DNA of 5,673 nt from Chloroflexota bacterium (lineage in GTDB: Bacteria > Chloroflexota > Anaerolineae > Anaerolineales > Villigracilaceae): contig JAKAMM010000130.1 in NCBI GenBank assembly GCA_021812905.1, positions 1 through 5,673 on the forward strand, read 5' to 3'. The translations under genes were made by a program, and so were the position numbers. Each line of letters opens with the position of its first letter. Positions within the stretch are counted from its first letter, which is position 1. Of this stretch, positions 1-4,805 are shown in pieces. A model generated the notes under the pieces. The model saw only the letters and a list, made by a program, of their open reading frames with translations. It did no database searches and was not told the origin of the DNA.

Positions 1-1
1 T

Positions 2-187
2 ATGGTAGTGAAGGAGATGATCTTCGTAGTTTCCCCTGTTGTTGCGATTATTTATCCAATTGTGAACCAAGGAATCAATTGGCTTTTATTTGCAGGGCTT
101 AGCTATCTTTGTGCATTTTCCCTGCCTAGGTGGTTTTTCAAAAGAAAAGGGCCTTGGTGGCAACACCATCCCTGGTCACATCGGTAG
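2..187 (+). CDS. Possible small membrane protein or C-terminal fragment (unrecognised)
   Basis: This reading frame is open from the left edge to a TAG at 185-187, so it may be a complete 61-residue protein or the 3' end of a longer gene. I do not recognise the family. Two hydrophobic stretches are visible, at about residues 7-22 and 27-41, each long enough to be a membrane segment. They are followed by a short basic and aromatic tail (RWFFKRKGPWWQHHPWSHR). The positive tail would favour a cytoplasmic C-terminus. AAGGAG at 11-16 abuts the in-frame ATG at 17-19, too close to act as a normal ribosome binding site for it. The DNA is more AT-rich than the genes that follow. It lies 32 bp upstream of the YbaK-family gene on the same strand. 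It could also be a chance ORF; what lies left of the window would decide. Confidence 0.3.
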   Translation: MVVKEMIFVVSPVVAIIYPIVNQGINWLLFAGLSYLCAFSLPRWFFKRKGPWWQHHPWSHR

Positions 188-191
188 TGGC

Positions 192-219
192 GATAATTTT
201 GTGACAAACCGAGAAAAAT
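192..219 (+). promoter_or_regulatory. Weak -10 box and ribosome binding region of the YbaK-family gene
   Basis: GATAAT at 192-197 matches the -10 consensus at five of six positions, but I see no convincing -35 at the expected distance. A purine run GAGAAAAA (211-218), directly before the ATG at 220, is the only candidate ribosome binding site and is weak. The gene may instead be read through from upstream. Confidence 0.25.
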
Positions 220-708
220 ATGCCGATAACAAATAACGTAACGCGACTTTTGGACTCGCGCGAAATTAAATATGCGACGTATGAACTGCCTGCCGAAAAA
301 CTGGGCGCTCTTGAGACGGCTCGTCTCCTGAACCTCGATCCGGCTGTCGTTTTCAAGACGATTGTCGTCATCCGCGACAGACCTCGCAAACCTTTGCTGG
401 CAGTTGTGCCGGGCACATCCAGCGTTGACCTGAAATTGCTAGCCGCCGCGCTGGGCGAGAAAAAAGTCTATCTTCTCACCGAGCGCGAAGCCGAAGAATT
501 GACCGGTCTGCAAGCGGGCGGAATTTCTCCGCTGGCGTTGATCAACAAAGGCTTTCAGGTCGTAATCGATTCGTCAGCGCAGAGTTTTGCCGAGATACAT
601 ATTTCGGGCGGGCAGAGGGGATTGAATATCAAACTGCCGGTTGCCGATCTCGCTAAATTAACAAACGCACGTTTTGCAACTATAGGCCGCCCTGATGATA
701 ATAAATAG
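220..708 (+). CDS. ybaK: YbaK/EbsC-family Cys-tRNA(Pro) deacylase
   Basis: The product (162 aa) is a free-standing trans-editing protein of the YbaK/aminoacyl-tRNA deacylase family. These cytoplasmic enzymes hydrolyse Cys-tRNA(Pro), mischarged by prolyl-tRNA synthetase, and so prevent Cys-for-Pro errors. Length and order of blocks match the family: VFKTIV (45-50) with Lys46, which aligns with the catalytic lysine of E. coli YbaK; the VPGTSSVDLKLLAAALGEKK block (63-82); TGLQAGGISPLAL (95-107) with the conserved GxxP around Gly101; and SGGQRGLNI (129-137). One difference stands out: the family's GLDI motif reads GLNI here, giving Asn136 where E. coli and Haemophilus have Asp as I recall them. 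The ATG at 220 was chosen because the family N-terminus begins within about 10 residues of the first conserved helix and no nearer start fits better. It converges on the thioesterase gene. Related paralogues (ProX, EbsC) deacylate Ala-tRNA or other substrates, so the exact substrate is inferred. Confidence 0.9.
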   Translation: MPITNNVTRLLDSREIKYATYELPAEKLGALETARLLNLDPAVVFKTIVVIRDRPRKPLLAVVPGTSSVDLKLLAAALGEKKVYLLTEREAEELTGLQAGGISPLALINKGFQVVIDSSAQSFAEIHISGGQRGLNIKLPVADLAKLTNARFATIGRPDDNK

Positions 709-726
709 ACCTTGCATAAATGTTCG

Positions 727-757
727 CAGGACGGGTTTGCAATCCCGCCAAAGCCTG
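727..757. terminator. Weak nested stem-loop between convergent genes
   Basis: CAGG (727-730) can pair with CCTG (754-757), and CGGG (732-735) with CCCG (744-747) around the loop TTTGCAAT. It lies 18 bp after the YbaK-family stop. There is no good T-tract on either side, so a terminator role is only suggested by its place between two convergent genes. Confidence 0.22.
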
Positions 758-771
758 TGTTTTCAAGAGCT

Positions 772-790
772 GTCAGACTACAAGCCTGAC
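772..790 (-). terminator. Small stem-loop directly after the thioesterase stop codon
   Basis: On the minus strand GTCAG and CTGAC (786-790 with 772-776) form a 5-bp stem with a 9-nt loop, beginning at the base after the TAA at 793-791. No run of T follows, so this is a weak candidate for the 3' end of the thioesterase transcript. Confidence 0.2.
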
Positions 791-1228
791 TTACTTTTTC
801 TCAAGCTCTACTTTTCCAAATAAATGTGGCGCAACGACGTAAATGCCGCGTCCGCTGACGGCGATTGTTCCGTCGGGTAGGCGGATTTCGCCTGTCGAAA
901 AAACTTTGCGGTCATCTTTTTCAGTGATGCGCGCTTCGAGTTTCAGGGGTTGATGAAGCGGCAGAGGCTTGTGGTAGTTGATCTCCAGGTTGACCGCCGC
1001 GACTTTCATCCCCGCCGCCCACACGACCAGTCCCATTGTCTCATCTAAAATCGCGGCAGATGCGCCGCCGTGTGAAAATCCAGGCGGTCCCTGTTGCGCT
1101 TCGGTCAGTGTGAATTCCGAGCTCATCACACCGTCATCGTCCACCCACATGGTTATTCCAATACTGTGCGGATTTTCAGAGCCGCACACAAAGCACCAGC
1201 CGTGTTCGGGAAGTTTTTGTTTGCTCAT
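791..1228 (-). CDS. PaaI-like hotdog-fold acyl-CoA thioesterase
   Basis: The product (145 aa) is a single hotdog-fold domain of the PaaI/THEM4-like thioesterase group. These cytoplasmic enzymes hydrolyse acyl- or aryl-CoA thioesters to free acid and CoA; the substrate cannot be read from the sequence. The N-terminus carries the CFVCG motif (Cys12, Cys15) followed by NPHSIG, typical of this subfamily. The helix motif GFSHGGASAAILDETMG spans residues 50-66, with His53 and the Asp62-Glu63 pair in the usual active-site region. NLEINYHKPLPL (80-91) matches the central strand of the fold. The start at 1228 (ATG, MSKQKLPEHGW) was preferred to an in-frame ATG at 1321: the extra 31 residues look unlike the family and would lie over the predicted promoter. 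No Shine-Dalgarno is visible before the ATG. The gene appears to be transcribed alone, divergent from the cytochrome gene and convergent with the YbaK-family gene. Confidence 0.85.
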   Translation of the reverse strand: MSKQKLPEHGWCFVCGSENPHSIGITMWVDDDGVMSSEFTLTEAQQGPPGFSHGGASAAILDETMGLVVWAAGMKVAAVNLEINYHKPLPLHQPLKLEARITEKDDRKVFSTGEIRLPDGTIAVSGRGIYVVAPHLFGKVELEKK

Positions 1229-1234
1229 GTTTTG

Positions 1235-1263
1235 ATTGTAATATGTTTTGGAGAATGTTTCCA
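1235..1263 (-). promoter_or_regulatory. Predicted promoter of the thioesterase gene, giving a leaderless start
   Basis: Read on the minus strand: TGGAAA (1263-1258, four of six to the -35 consensus), a 17-bp spacer, and TACAAT (1240-1235, five of six to the -10 consensus). Six bases then separate the -10 box from the ATG, so the expected +1 is the A of the start codon at 1228. This fits the lack of a ribosome binding site. It is a prediction from motif and spacing only. Confidence 0.5.
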
Positions 1264-1336
1264 GAAAGAGGGTACAGGAATAGATATATTGAAAGATATT
1301 CTTACTTTGCTCACACCTCAATTATGACATTTTGCA

Positions 1337-1366
1337 CTAACAACGTATTTAAGGTCAAGGTACACT
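1337..1366 (+). promoter_or_regulatory. Candidate promoter of the cytochrome c lipoprotein gene
   Basis: CTAACA (1337-1342, four of six to -35), an 18-bp spacer and TACACT (1361-1366, four of six to -10) would start transcription near 1373, giving a leader of about 30 nt. The match is weak. I chose it because it sits in the divergent gap at a sensible distance from the strong ribosome binding site. Confidence 0.3.
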
Positions 1367-1390
1367 AATTTGTCCGTAAACTTGATTTGA

Positions 1391-1397
1391 AAAGGAG
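1391..1397 (+). promoter_or_regulatory. Strong Shine-Dalgarno site of the cytochrome gene
   Basis: AAAGGAG with a 6-nt spacer before the ATG at 1404 fixes the start of the lipoprotein gene. It contrasts with the thioesterase and recJ starts, which have no clear site. Confidence 0.85.
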
Positions 1398-1403
1398 AAG
1401 AGA

Positions 1404-2366
1404 ATGAGAAACAAAATTGCCTTACTGCTCGTAGCTGGTTTATTTCTCGTGGCAGTAGCTGCCTGTGGATCGGCCGCTACTCCAACGCCGACTCAGGTTC
1501 CTCCTACTGTCGCGCCCACCCAGGTCCCTCCGACTGTTGCACCCACTGTTGTTCTGACCATTGCACCTACCGCGGGTGCCGAGGCTCCTGCCGCACAGGA
1601 AGTTGCGCGTCCCTCGAATTCGGGAGGGGCTGGTCAGGCCCTCACGCTGGCTGGTGACACTGCATCGGGCGGAAAAATCTTCGCACAGAATTGCGCAGCC
1701 TGTCATGCAGCGGAAGGAAAGGGTGGCGTTGCGAATCCCGGTTCGGACGATGGGACCGTGCCGCCGTTGAATCCCATTGACGATACGATTGCGAGCTCGA
1801 ACTATCTGACTTATGCTTATAATTTGGATTTGTTCGTGGAGCATGGCTCGACCCCGGAGGGTTCTGGTCCAACGTTTAACATGCCTGCGTGGGGTAATAA
1901 TTTAGTTCCACAGCAGATCGCCGACGTGATTGCTTACGTGATCAGCTTGAATGATCCGAGTCTGAAGCCTGTGGTATCGACCAACCTTCCCGTTCCTGAT
2001 GGCATAGCGCGTCCATCGAATTCAGGCGGAGCCGGTCAGGCTGTTACATTGGCTGGTGATGCAGTTTCGGGCGGAAAAATCTACTCGCAAAATTGCATGG
2101 CTTGTCATGGGGCAGATGGAAAGGGCGGCGTTGCTAATCCCGGTTCGGGCGATGGGACCGTGCCTCCGTTGAATCCCATTGATGATACGATCAAAAGCTC
2201 GAGCCCCCTGACTTATGCTTACAATTTGGATTTGTTCATGGAGCATGGCTCGACCCCGGCGGGCACGAACCCAACCTTTGTCATGCCGGCTTGGGGCGAT
2301 AAGAACACGCTGACTCCGCAACAAATCGCCGATGTCATTTCATATGTAGTGAGCTTGAACAAGTAG
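1404..2366 (+). CDS. Di-haem cytochrome c lipoprotein with two tandem-duplicated domains
   Basis: The product (320 aa) is an exported, membrane-anchored c-type cytochrome that would carry electrons on the outer face of the cytoplasmic membrane; its donor and acceptor are unknown. A signal peptide (1-20, KIALLLVAGLFLVAVAA) ends in the lipobox VAAC with Cys21 as the lipidated residue. A Pro/Thr-rich spacer follows (22-67) with a 9-residue repeat, TQVPPTVAP, at 30-38 and 39-47. Two class-I-like cytochrome domains come next: residues 68-183 with haem motif CAACH (97-101) and likely axial Met160 in NMPAWG, and residues 202-320 with CMACH (231-235) and Met294 in VMPAWG. By hand alignment the domains are about 81% identical (22 differences over 116 positions), with one 2-residue insertion near 299-302 in the second. 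Each ends in a PQQIADVI helix typical of cytochrome c. The start is fixed by AAAGGAG and the signal peptide. It appears to be a single-gene unit ended by the palindrome at 2382. Confidence 0.92.
   Translation: MRNKIALLLVAGLFLVAVAACGSAATPTPTQVPPTVAPTQVPPTVAPTVVLTIAPTAGAEAPAAQEVARPSNSGGAGQALTLAGDTASGGKIFAQNCAACHAAEGKGGVANPGSDDGTVPPLNPIDDTIASSNYLTYAYNLDLFVEHGSTPEGSGPTFNMPAWGNNLVPQQIADVIAYVISLNDPSLKPVVSTNLPVPDGIARPSNSGGAGQAVTLAGDAVSGGKIYSQNCMACHGADGKGGVANPGSGDGTVPPLNPIDDTIKSSSPLTYAYNLDLFMEHGSTPAGTNPTFVMPAWGDKNTLTPQQIADVISYVVSLNK
1491..1544 (+). repeat. 27-bp tandem repeat coding TQVPPTVAP twice
   Basis: Two adjacent 27-bp units encode identical nonapeptides in the Pro/Thr-rich spacer between the lipid anchor and the first haem domain. 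The DNA units differ at several third positions, so the copy is not recent or has been altered by silent changes. Confidence 0.75.
1605..2363 (+). repeat. Direct repeat of a cytochrome c domain (402-bp period)
   Basis: The stretch 1605-1952 recurs at 2007-2363. The period is 402 bp (134 residues) from the ARPSNSGGAGQ block through the MPAWG motif, and 408 bp after a 6-bp insertion in the second copy. The most conserved DNA covers the haem motif to NPIDDTI. Many differences are in third codon positions, pointing to an internal duplication kept under selection. Confidence 0.9.
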
Positions 2367-2381
2367 ACAAAAGTCCATGCA

Positions 2382-2425
2382 TTAAATAAAGAGACGACTC
2401 TTGCAAGAGTCGTCTCTTTATTTAA
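2382..2425. terminator. Bidirectional terminator, perfect 44-nt palindrome
   Basis: Two perfect 22-bp arms (2382-2403 and 2404-2425) have no unpaired bases except those forced by the turn at TTGCAA. The core arms GAGACGACTC/GAGTCGTCTC are flanked on each strand by a T-rich TTTATTTAA tail, so the hairpin can end transcription in both directions. It lies 15 bp after the cytochrome stop. The recJ stop codon (TAA, 2424-2422) is inside its right arm. Confidence 0.92.
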
Positions 2426-4701
2426 ATTATGAATTTCGATTCTGCTTTCGTGAAAAAGCTTCGATACGAGGCTGTTTCTTCCAACAGGCCGTTAATGCTG
2501 ATATACAGCTCTCGCTGGAGATATTGATTGGGAAGGCCACTTCCTTCGACGAAGTACAATTCATCCTCGTCGCCCTCGACAATAAGATGCCCGCCCGCAG
2601 CCAACCAATTCAATCCGAGACGGATTGTTACCTCGCGATTCGCAGTCGCGACAGCCAATTCCGAGACTTGAACTTTACCCTCGCGCTGGTTGATGGCAAA
2701 CTTTGCCATACCCGCAAGACGCGATAAAAATTCATCCGTCTTTTCTGCTGCTGGTGAAACAGCCAAAAGATAAATCGTTTTTGGCTTGACGGTTTCCAGT
2801 GCAGCGCGCAATTCGGCAGGAGATGGGGGAGTTGTGTAAATGGCGAAATCGTCGGCCTGGTGCAACTCAAGGCGAGACTTTCCCTTTGATTTATCCGGAC
2901 CCTCTGCCCAAACCAAAGTTGAAGATTGCAAGTTGAAGGTTGCGGGCTGGAGACGTAAATCCCGAATATCGATTTTTGACTTTCGAATCCCGATTGGCTT
3001 TTCTTCGACACTGCGGAATTCTTCGAATTGCAATGTGACTTGCCTCTGCCCGCGATATGTGAATGTGCGCAGGGAATAGGCGATGTCAATTTTGTTGTCA
3101 TCTTCCGGCAGCTCTTCGTCCGCGCCATTCCACCAAATCATACTTTGTGTGTTGCCATCCCTGTCTTCAACATTCAAACGACGATGTTCTTTTGCTTTCC
3201 CAATCGTGGAAACGGATTTCAAATGCACGTCGCGCGTTGCCAAAGTTAATTCTGGATTCCCTGCACCAAACGGAGCCATGGATTCCAATGCCGCGGCGAG
3301 TTCAAGATTGATCTCGTTTAACCCAAGCCACGCGTCGACTTGTAGTGTTGGTTCTTCGCGGACGATCTCGCCGAGTTGCTTTTCGACAGCTTTGCCGAAT
3401 CCTTTGCGGAAGGCGGGCAGGTTATCCGCTTGCAAAGATAACCCCGCCGCCATGGGATGACCGCCGAAGCTGAGAAGCAAATCTTTATTCGCAGTAATGG
3501 CTTCGGTGATGTGAAGTCCATCCACTGAGCGAGCCGAGCCGCGCAAAATGCCATCATCGGATTCGGTCAGGAGCAAGGCCGGTTTGTGATAACGGTCAAC
3601 GAGTCTATTTGCCACAATGCCAACCACTCCGCCGGGCCAATCACGGTGAGACAGGATAATGGCAGGTTCGGTAAGCAAACCGGGGTTCTGACTTAGTTGC
3701 GCCTCCGCCGCCTCGTAGACTTGACTCGTCAACAATCGGCGTTGGGCGTTCAGGCCTTCTATCTGTATTGCAAGGAGGCGCGCACGCGATGGGTCTTGTG
3801 TAAGCAGAAGTTCGACGGCGGGGTTGGCATCGCTTAATCGTCCCAGTGCATTCAAGCGCGGCGCAAACGTAAAGCCGATGGTTTCTTCGGTCAGCGTTTC
3901 GAGATTTGCGCCCGCAAGTTCCGCCATCGCTTTCAAGCCCAGTCGTTTTGTTTCTCGTAATGCTTCAATGCCTTTTTGCGCGAGCGCTCGTGTTTCGCCT
4001 TTGAGCAGGGCCACGTCCGCGATGAGGCCGAGGGCGACTAGGTCGAGGAGTTCGCTACTCGATGCTCGAGATTCGATGTTCGAGTATCGAGTAGCAAGTA
4101 GCGCTTCTGCCAATTTATATGCCGCACCCACTCCCGCCAAATTTGCAAGCGGATGATCTGAGTTCAACAACTTTGGATTGATGATCGCTTTTGCGTTGGG
4201 AAGTGTCTCGCCTAAATCGTGATGGTCGGAGACGACCACGTCCACGCCGCGCGAGTTGGCGTAATCAATGGCTTCGTGGGCGGTGATGCCTGTGTCGCAG
4301 GTGAGGATTAACTTTGCGCCGTTGTCAATGATCGGTTTGAGACTCTCGATGTGAACGCCGTGACTCTCCTTGCCGCGAATGGGAATGTAATAAGTTGCGT
4401 TTGCGCCAATGGCTTGAAGTGTTTGCACGAGCAGGGTGGTGGATGTTTGTCCATCCACATCGAAGTCGCCCCAAACGCAGATCGTCTCTTTGTTGCGGGT
4501 AGCCAAGTTGATGCGTTCGACGGCAGGTTCAATATTTGGGAATGGCGTGGATGGAAGCGCGTCGGGATGCAGGAATGCACGCGCCGAAGCAGTGTCGTTG
4601 ATGCCGCGTCGGACAAGAGTCTGCGCGATGAGCGGAGGCAGGTTCAAGTCCGCGAATGAAGCGGGTACGACAACAGTGTAAGGGTCAAGCCAGCGAGTCA
4701 C
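2422..4701 (-). CDS. recJ: Single-stranded-DNA 5'-3' exonuclease RecJ (long form)
   Basis: RecJ degrades single-stranded DNA from the 5' end in recombinational, mismatch and base-excision repair, using Mn2+/Mg2+ bound by the DHH phosphoesterase core. Visible blocks (759-aa numbering): GDFDVDGQTST (78-88), the metal-binding motif I; TCDTGI (134-139); SDHH (158-161), the motif that names the family; APRLNALGR (280-288); and the DHHA1 motif FGGHPMAAGL (412-421). An OB-like region follows (about 450-565), then a C-terminal extension of nearly 200 residues. In that extension, about 668-708 look like a winged helix (VSELAVATANREVTIRLGL). E. coli RecJ is about 577 aa, but longer forms occur in Firmicutes and Deinococcus. 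The start is uncertain: I prefer GTG at 4701 (MTRWLDPYTVVVP) over an in-frame TTG at 4722, because the latter lies in the heptamer array and upstream of the predicted -10 box. Two stretches of coding sequence are themselves short-period repeats (see separate entries). Confidence 0.93.
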   Translation of the reverse strand: MTRWLDPYTVVVPASFADLNLPPLIAQTLVRRGINDTASARAFLHPDALPSTPFPNIEPAVERINLATRNKETICVWGDFDVDGQTSTTLLVQTLQAIGANATYYIPIRGKESHGVHIESLKPIIDNGAKLILTCDTGITAHEAIDYANSRGVDVVVSDHHDLGETLPNAKAIINPKLLNSDHPLANLAGVGAAYKLAEALLATRYSNIESRASSSELLDLVALGLIADVALLKGETRALAQKGIEALRETKRLGLKAMAELAGANLETLTEETIGFTFAPRLNALGRLSDANPAVELLLTQDPSRARLLAIQIEGLNAQRRLLTSQVYEAAEAQLSQNPGLLTEPAIILSHRDWPGGVVGIVANRLVDRYHKPALLLTESDDGILRGSARSVDGLHITEAITANKDLLLSFGGHPMAAGLSLQADNLPAFRKGFGKAVEKQLGEIVREEPTLQVDAWLGLNEINLELAAALESMAPFGAGNPELTLATRDVHLKSVSTIGKAKEHRRLNVEDRDGNTQSMIWWNGADEELPEDDNKIDIAYSLRTFTYRGQRQVTLQFEEFRSVEEKPIGIRKSKIDIRDLRLQPATFNLQSSTLVWAEGPDKSKGKSRLELHQADDFAIYTTPPSPAELRAALETVKPKTIYLLAVSPAAEKTDEFLSRLAGMAKFAINQREGKVQVSELAVATANREVTIRLGLNWLAAGGHLIVEGDEDELYFVEGSGLPNQYLQRELYISINGLLEETASYRSFFTKAESKFII
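2915..2998. repeat. Degenerate heptanucleotide array inside recJ (12 units in register)
   Basis: Read on the plus strand in steps of 7 from 2915: AAAGTTG, AAGATTG, CAAGTTG, AAGGTTG; then two units of weak likeness; then AAATCCC, GAATATC, GATTTTT, GACTTTC, GAATCCC, GATTGGC. Two related families share one 7-nt register. The total is 84 bp, a multiple of both 7 and 3. It encodes RecJ residues about 568-596, at the junction between the OB-like region and the C-terminal extension, where the protein reads DIRDLRLQPATFNLQSSTL. Confidence 0.65.
4054..4095. repeat. Heptanucleotide TCGA array with 16-bp inverted repeat inside recJ
   Basis: Five TCGA cores occur exactly 7 nt apart (4059, 4066, 4073, 4080, 4087), with units such as ACTCGAT, GCTCGAG, ATTCGAT and GTTCGAG. 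The same stretch forms an inverted repeat, 4054-4069 with 4080-4095, matching at 15 of 16 positions around a 10-nt loop. It encodes RecJ residues about 203-216 (RYSNIESRASSS), a low-complexity loop between two helices after the DHH motif. Confidence 0.75.
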
Positions 4702-4736
4702 GTGTCCAGTATCCTGTGTCAAGTGTCAGGTGTCAA
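4695..4736. repeat. Heptanucleotide GTGTCAR array over the recJ promoter and start
   Basis: In steps of 7 from 4695 the plus strand reads GAGTCAC, GTGTCCA, GTATCCT, GTGTCAA, GTGTCAG, GTGTCAA. The last three units are near-perfect and the first three are degenerate. The array covers the predicted start codon and both promoter boxes of recJ. Confidence 0.8.
4708..4736 (-). promoter_or_regulatory. Predicted recJ promoter, giving a leaderless start
   Basis: On the minus strand: TTGACA (4736-4731, a perfect -35), a 17-bp spacer and GATACT (4713-4708, four of six to the -10 consensus). Six bases then lead to GTG at 4701, so the predicted +1 is the first base of that codon. The boxes are made of repeat units, so the match could partly be chance; the exact spacing and the lack of a clear ribosome binding site support it. 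Confidence 0.5.
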
Positions 4737-4740
4737 GTTA

Positions 4741-4803
4741 ACCACAAAGACTCAAAGGCGCTAAAAAAACTGGTGACTTTGAGTCTTGGTGACTTCGTGG
4801 TGA
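4741..4803. repeat. Inverted, octamer-built intergenic repeat (REP- or MITE-like)
   Basis: AAGACTCAAAG (4747-4757) pairs perfectly with CTTTGAGTCTT (4777-4787) around a 19-nt loop. Outer ACCAC (4741-4745) pairs with GTGGT (4797-4801), leaving a 9-nt bulge on the right. Both arms are built of 8-nt units: ACCACAAA, GACTCAAA, GGCGCTAA on the left and GGTGACTT, TGAGTCTT, GGTGACTT, CGTGGTGA on the right. The loop holds seven A (4763-4769), which is a T-tract in the direction of transcription. Similar ACCAC...GTGGT elements are, from memory, scattered in intergenic regions of many environmental bacteria. It fills most of the gap between the lyase gene and recJ and could fold at the 3' end of the lyase mRNA. 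Confidence 0.65.
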
Positions 4804-4805
4804 GA

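Noticed and set aside
726..750. tRNA T-arm-like segment (CGGG TTTGCAAT CCCG)
   Set aside because: The loop is eight bases instead of seven, and no acceptor, D or anticodon arms can be drawn around it.
1229..1321. N-terminal extension of the thioesterase to an ATG at 1321
   Set aside because: The 31 added residues do not resemble the family, the conserved region begins right after the ATG at 1228, and the extension would cover the predicted promoter.
1440..1844. Open frame antisense to the cytochrome gene, with a similar one at 2022-2324
   Set aside because: Both are shadows of the duplicated cytochrome domain: their likeness to each other comes from the repeat, and their Arg/Ser-rich composition is typical of antisense frames.
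2628..3128. Minus-strand frame overlapping recJ in another phase, and several plus-strand frames across recJ
   Set aside because: recJ motifs and length are complete in its own frame; the others lack starts with ribosome binding sites, recognisable domains or normal composition.
4702..4722. TTG start for recJ at 4722
   Set aside because: It is a rare start codon within a heptamer repeat, has no Shine-Dalgarno site and lies upstream of the predicted -10 box. It cannot be fully excluded.
4695..4803. CRISPR-like array between the lyase gene and recJ
   Set aside because: The periods are 7 and 8 nt with no spacers; these are simple tandem repeats.
4723..4805. Intrinsic terminator of the lyase gene using the T-run at 4769-4763
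   Set aside because: The T-run lies in the loop of the large hairpin, and only a 4-bp stem precedes it, so it is not a standard terminator.
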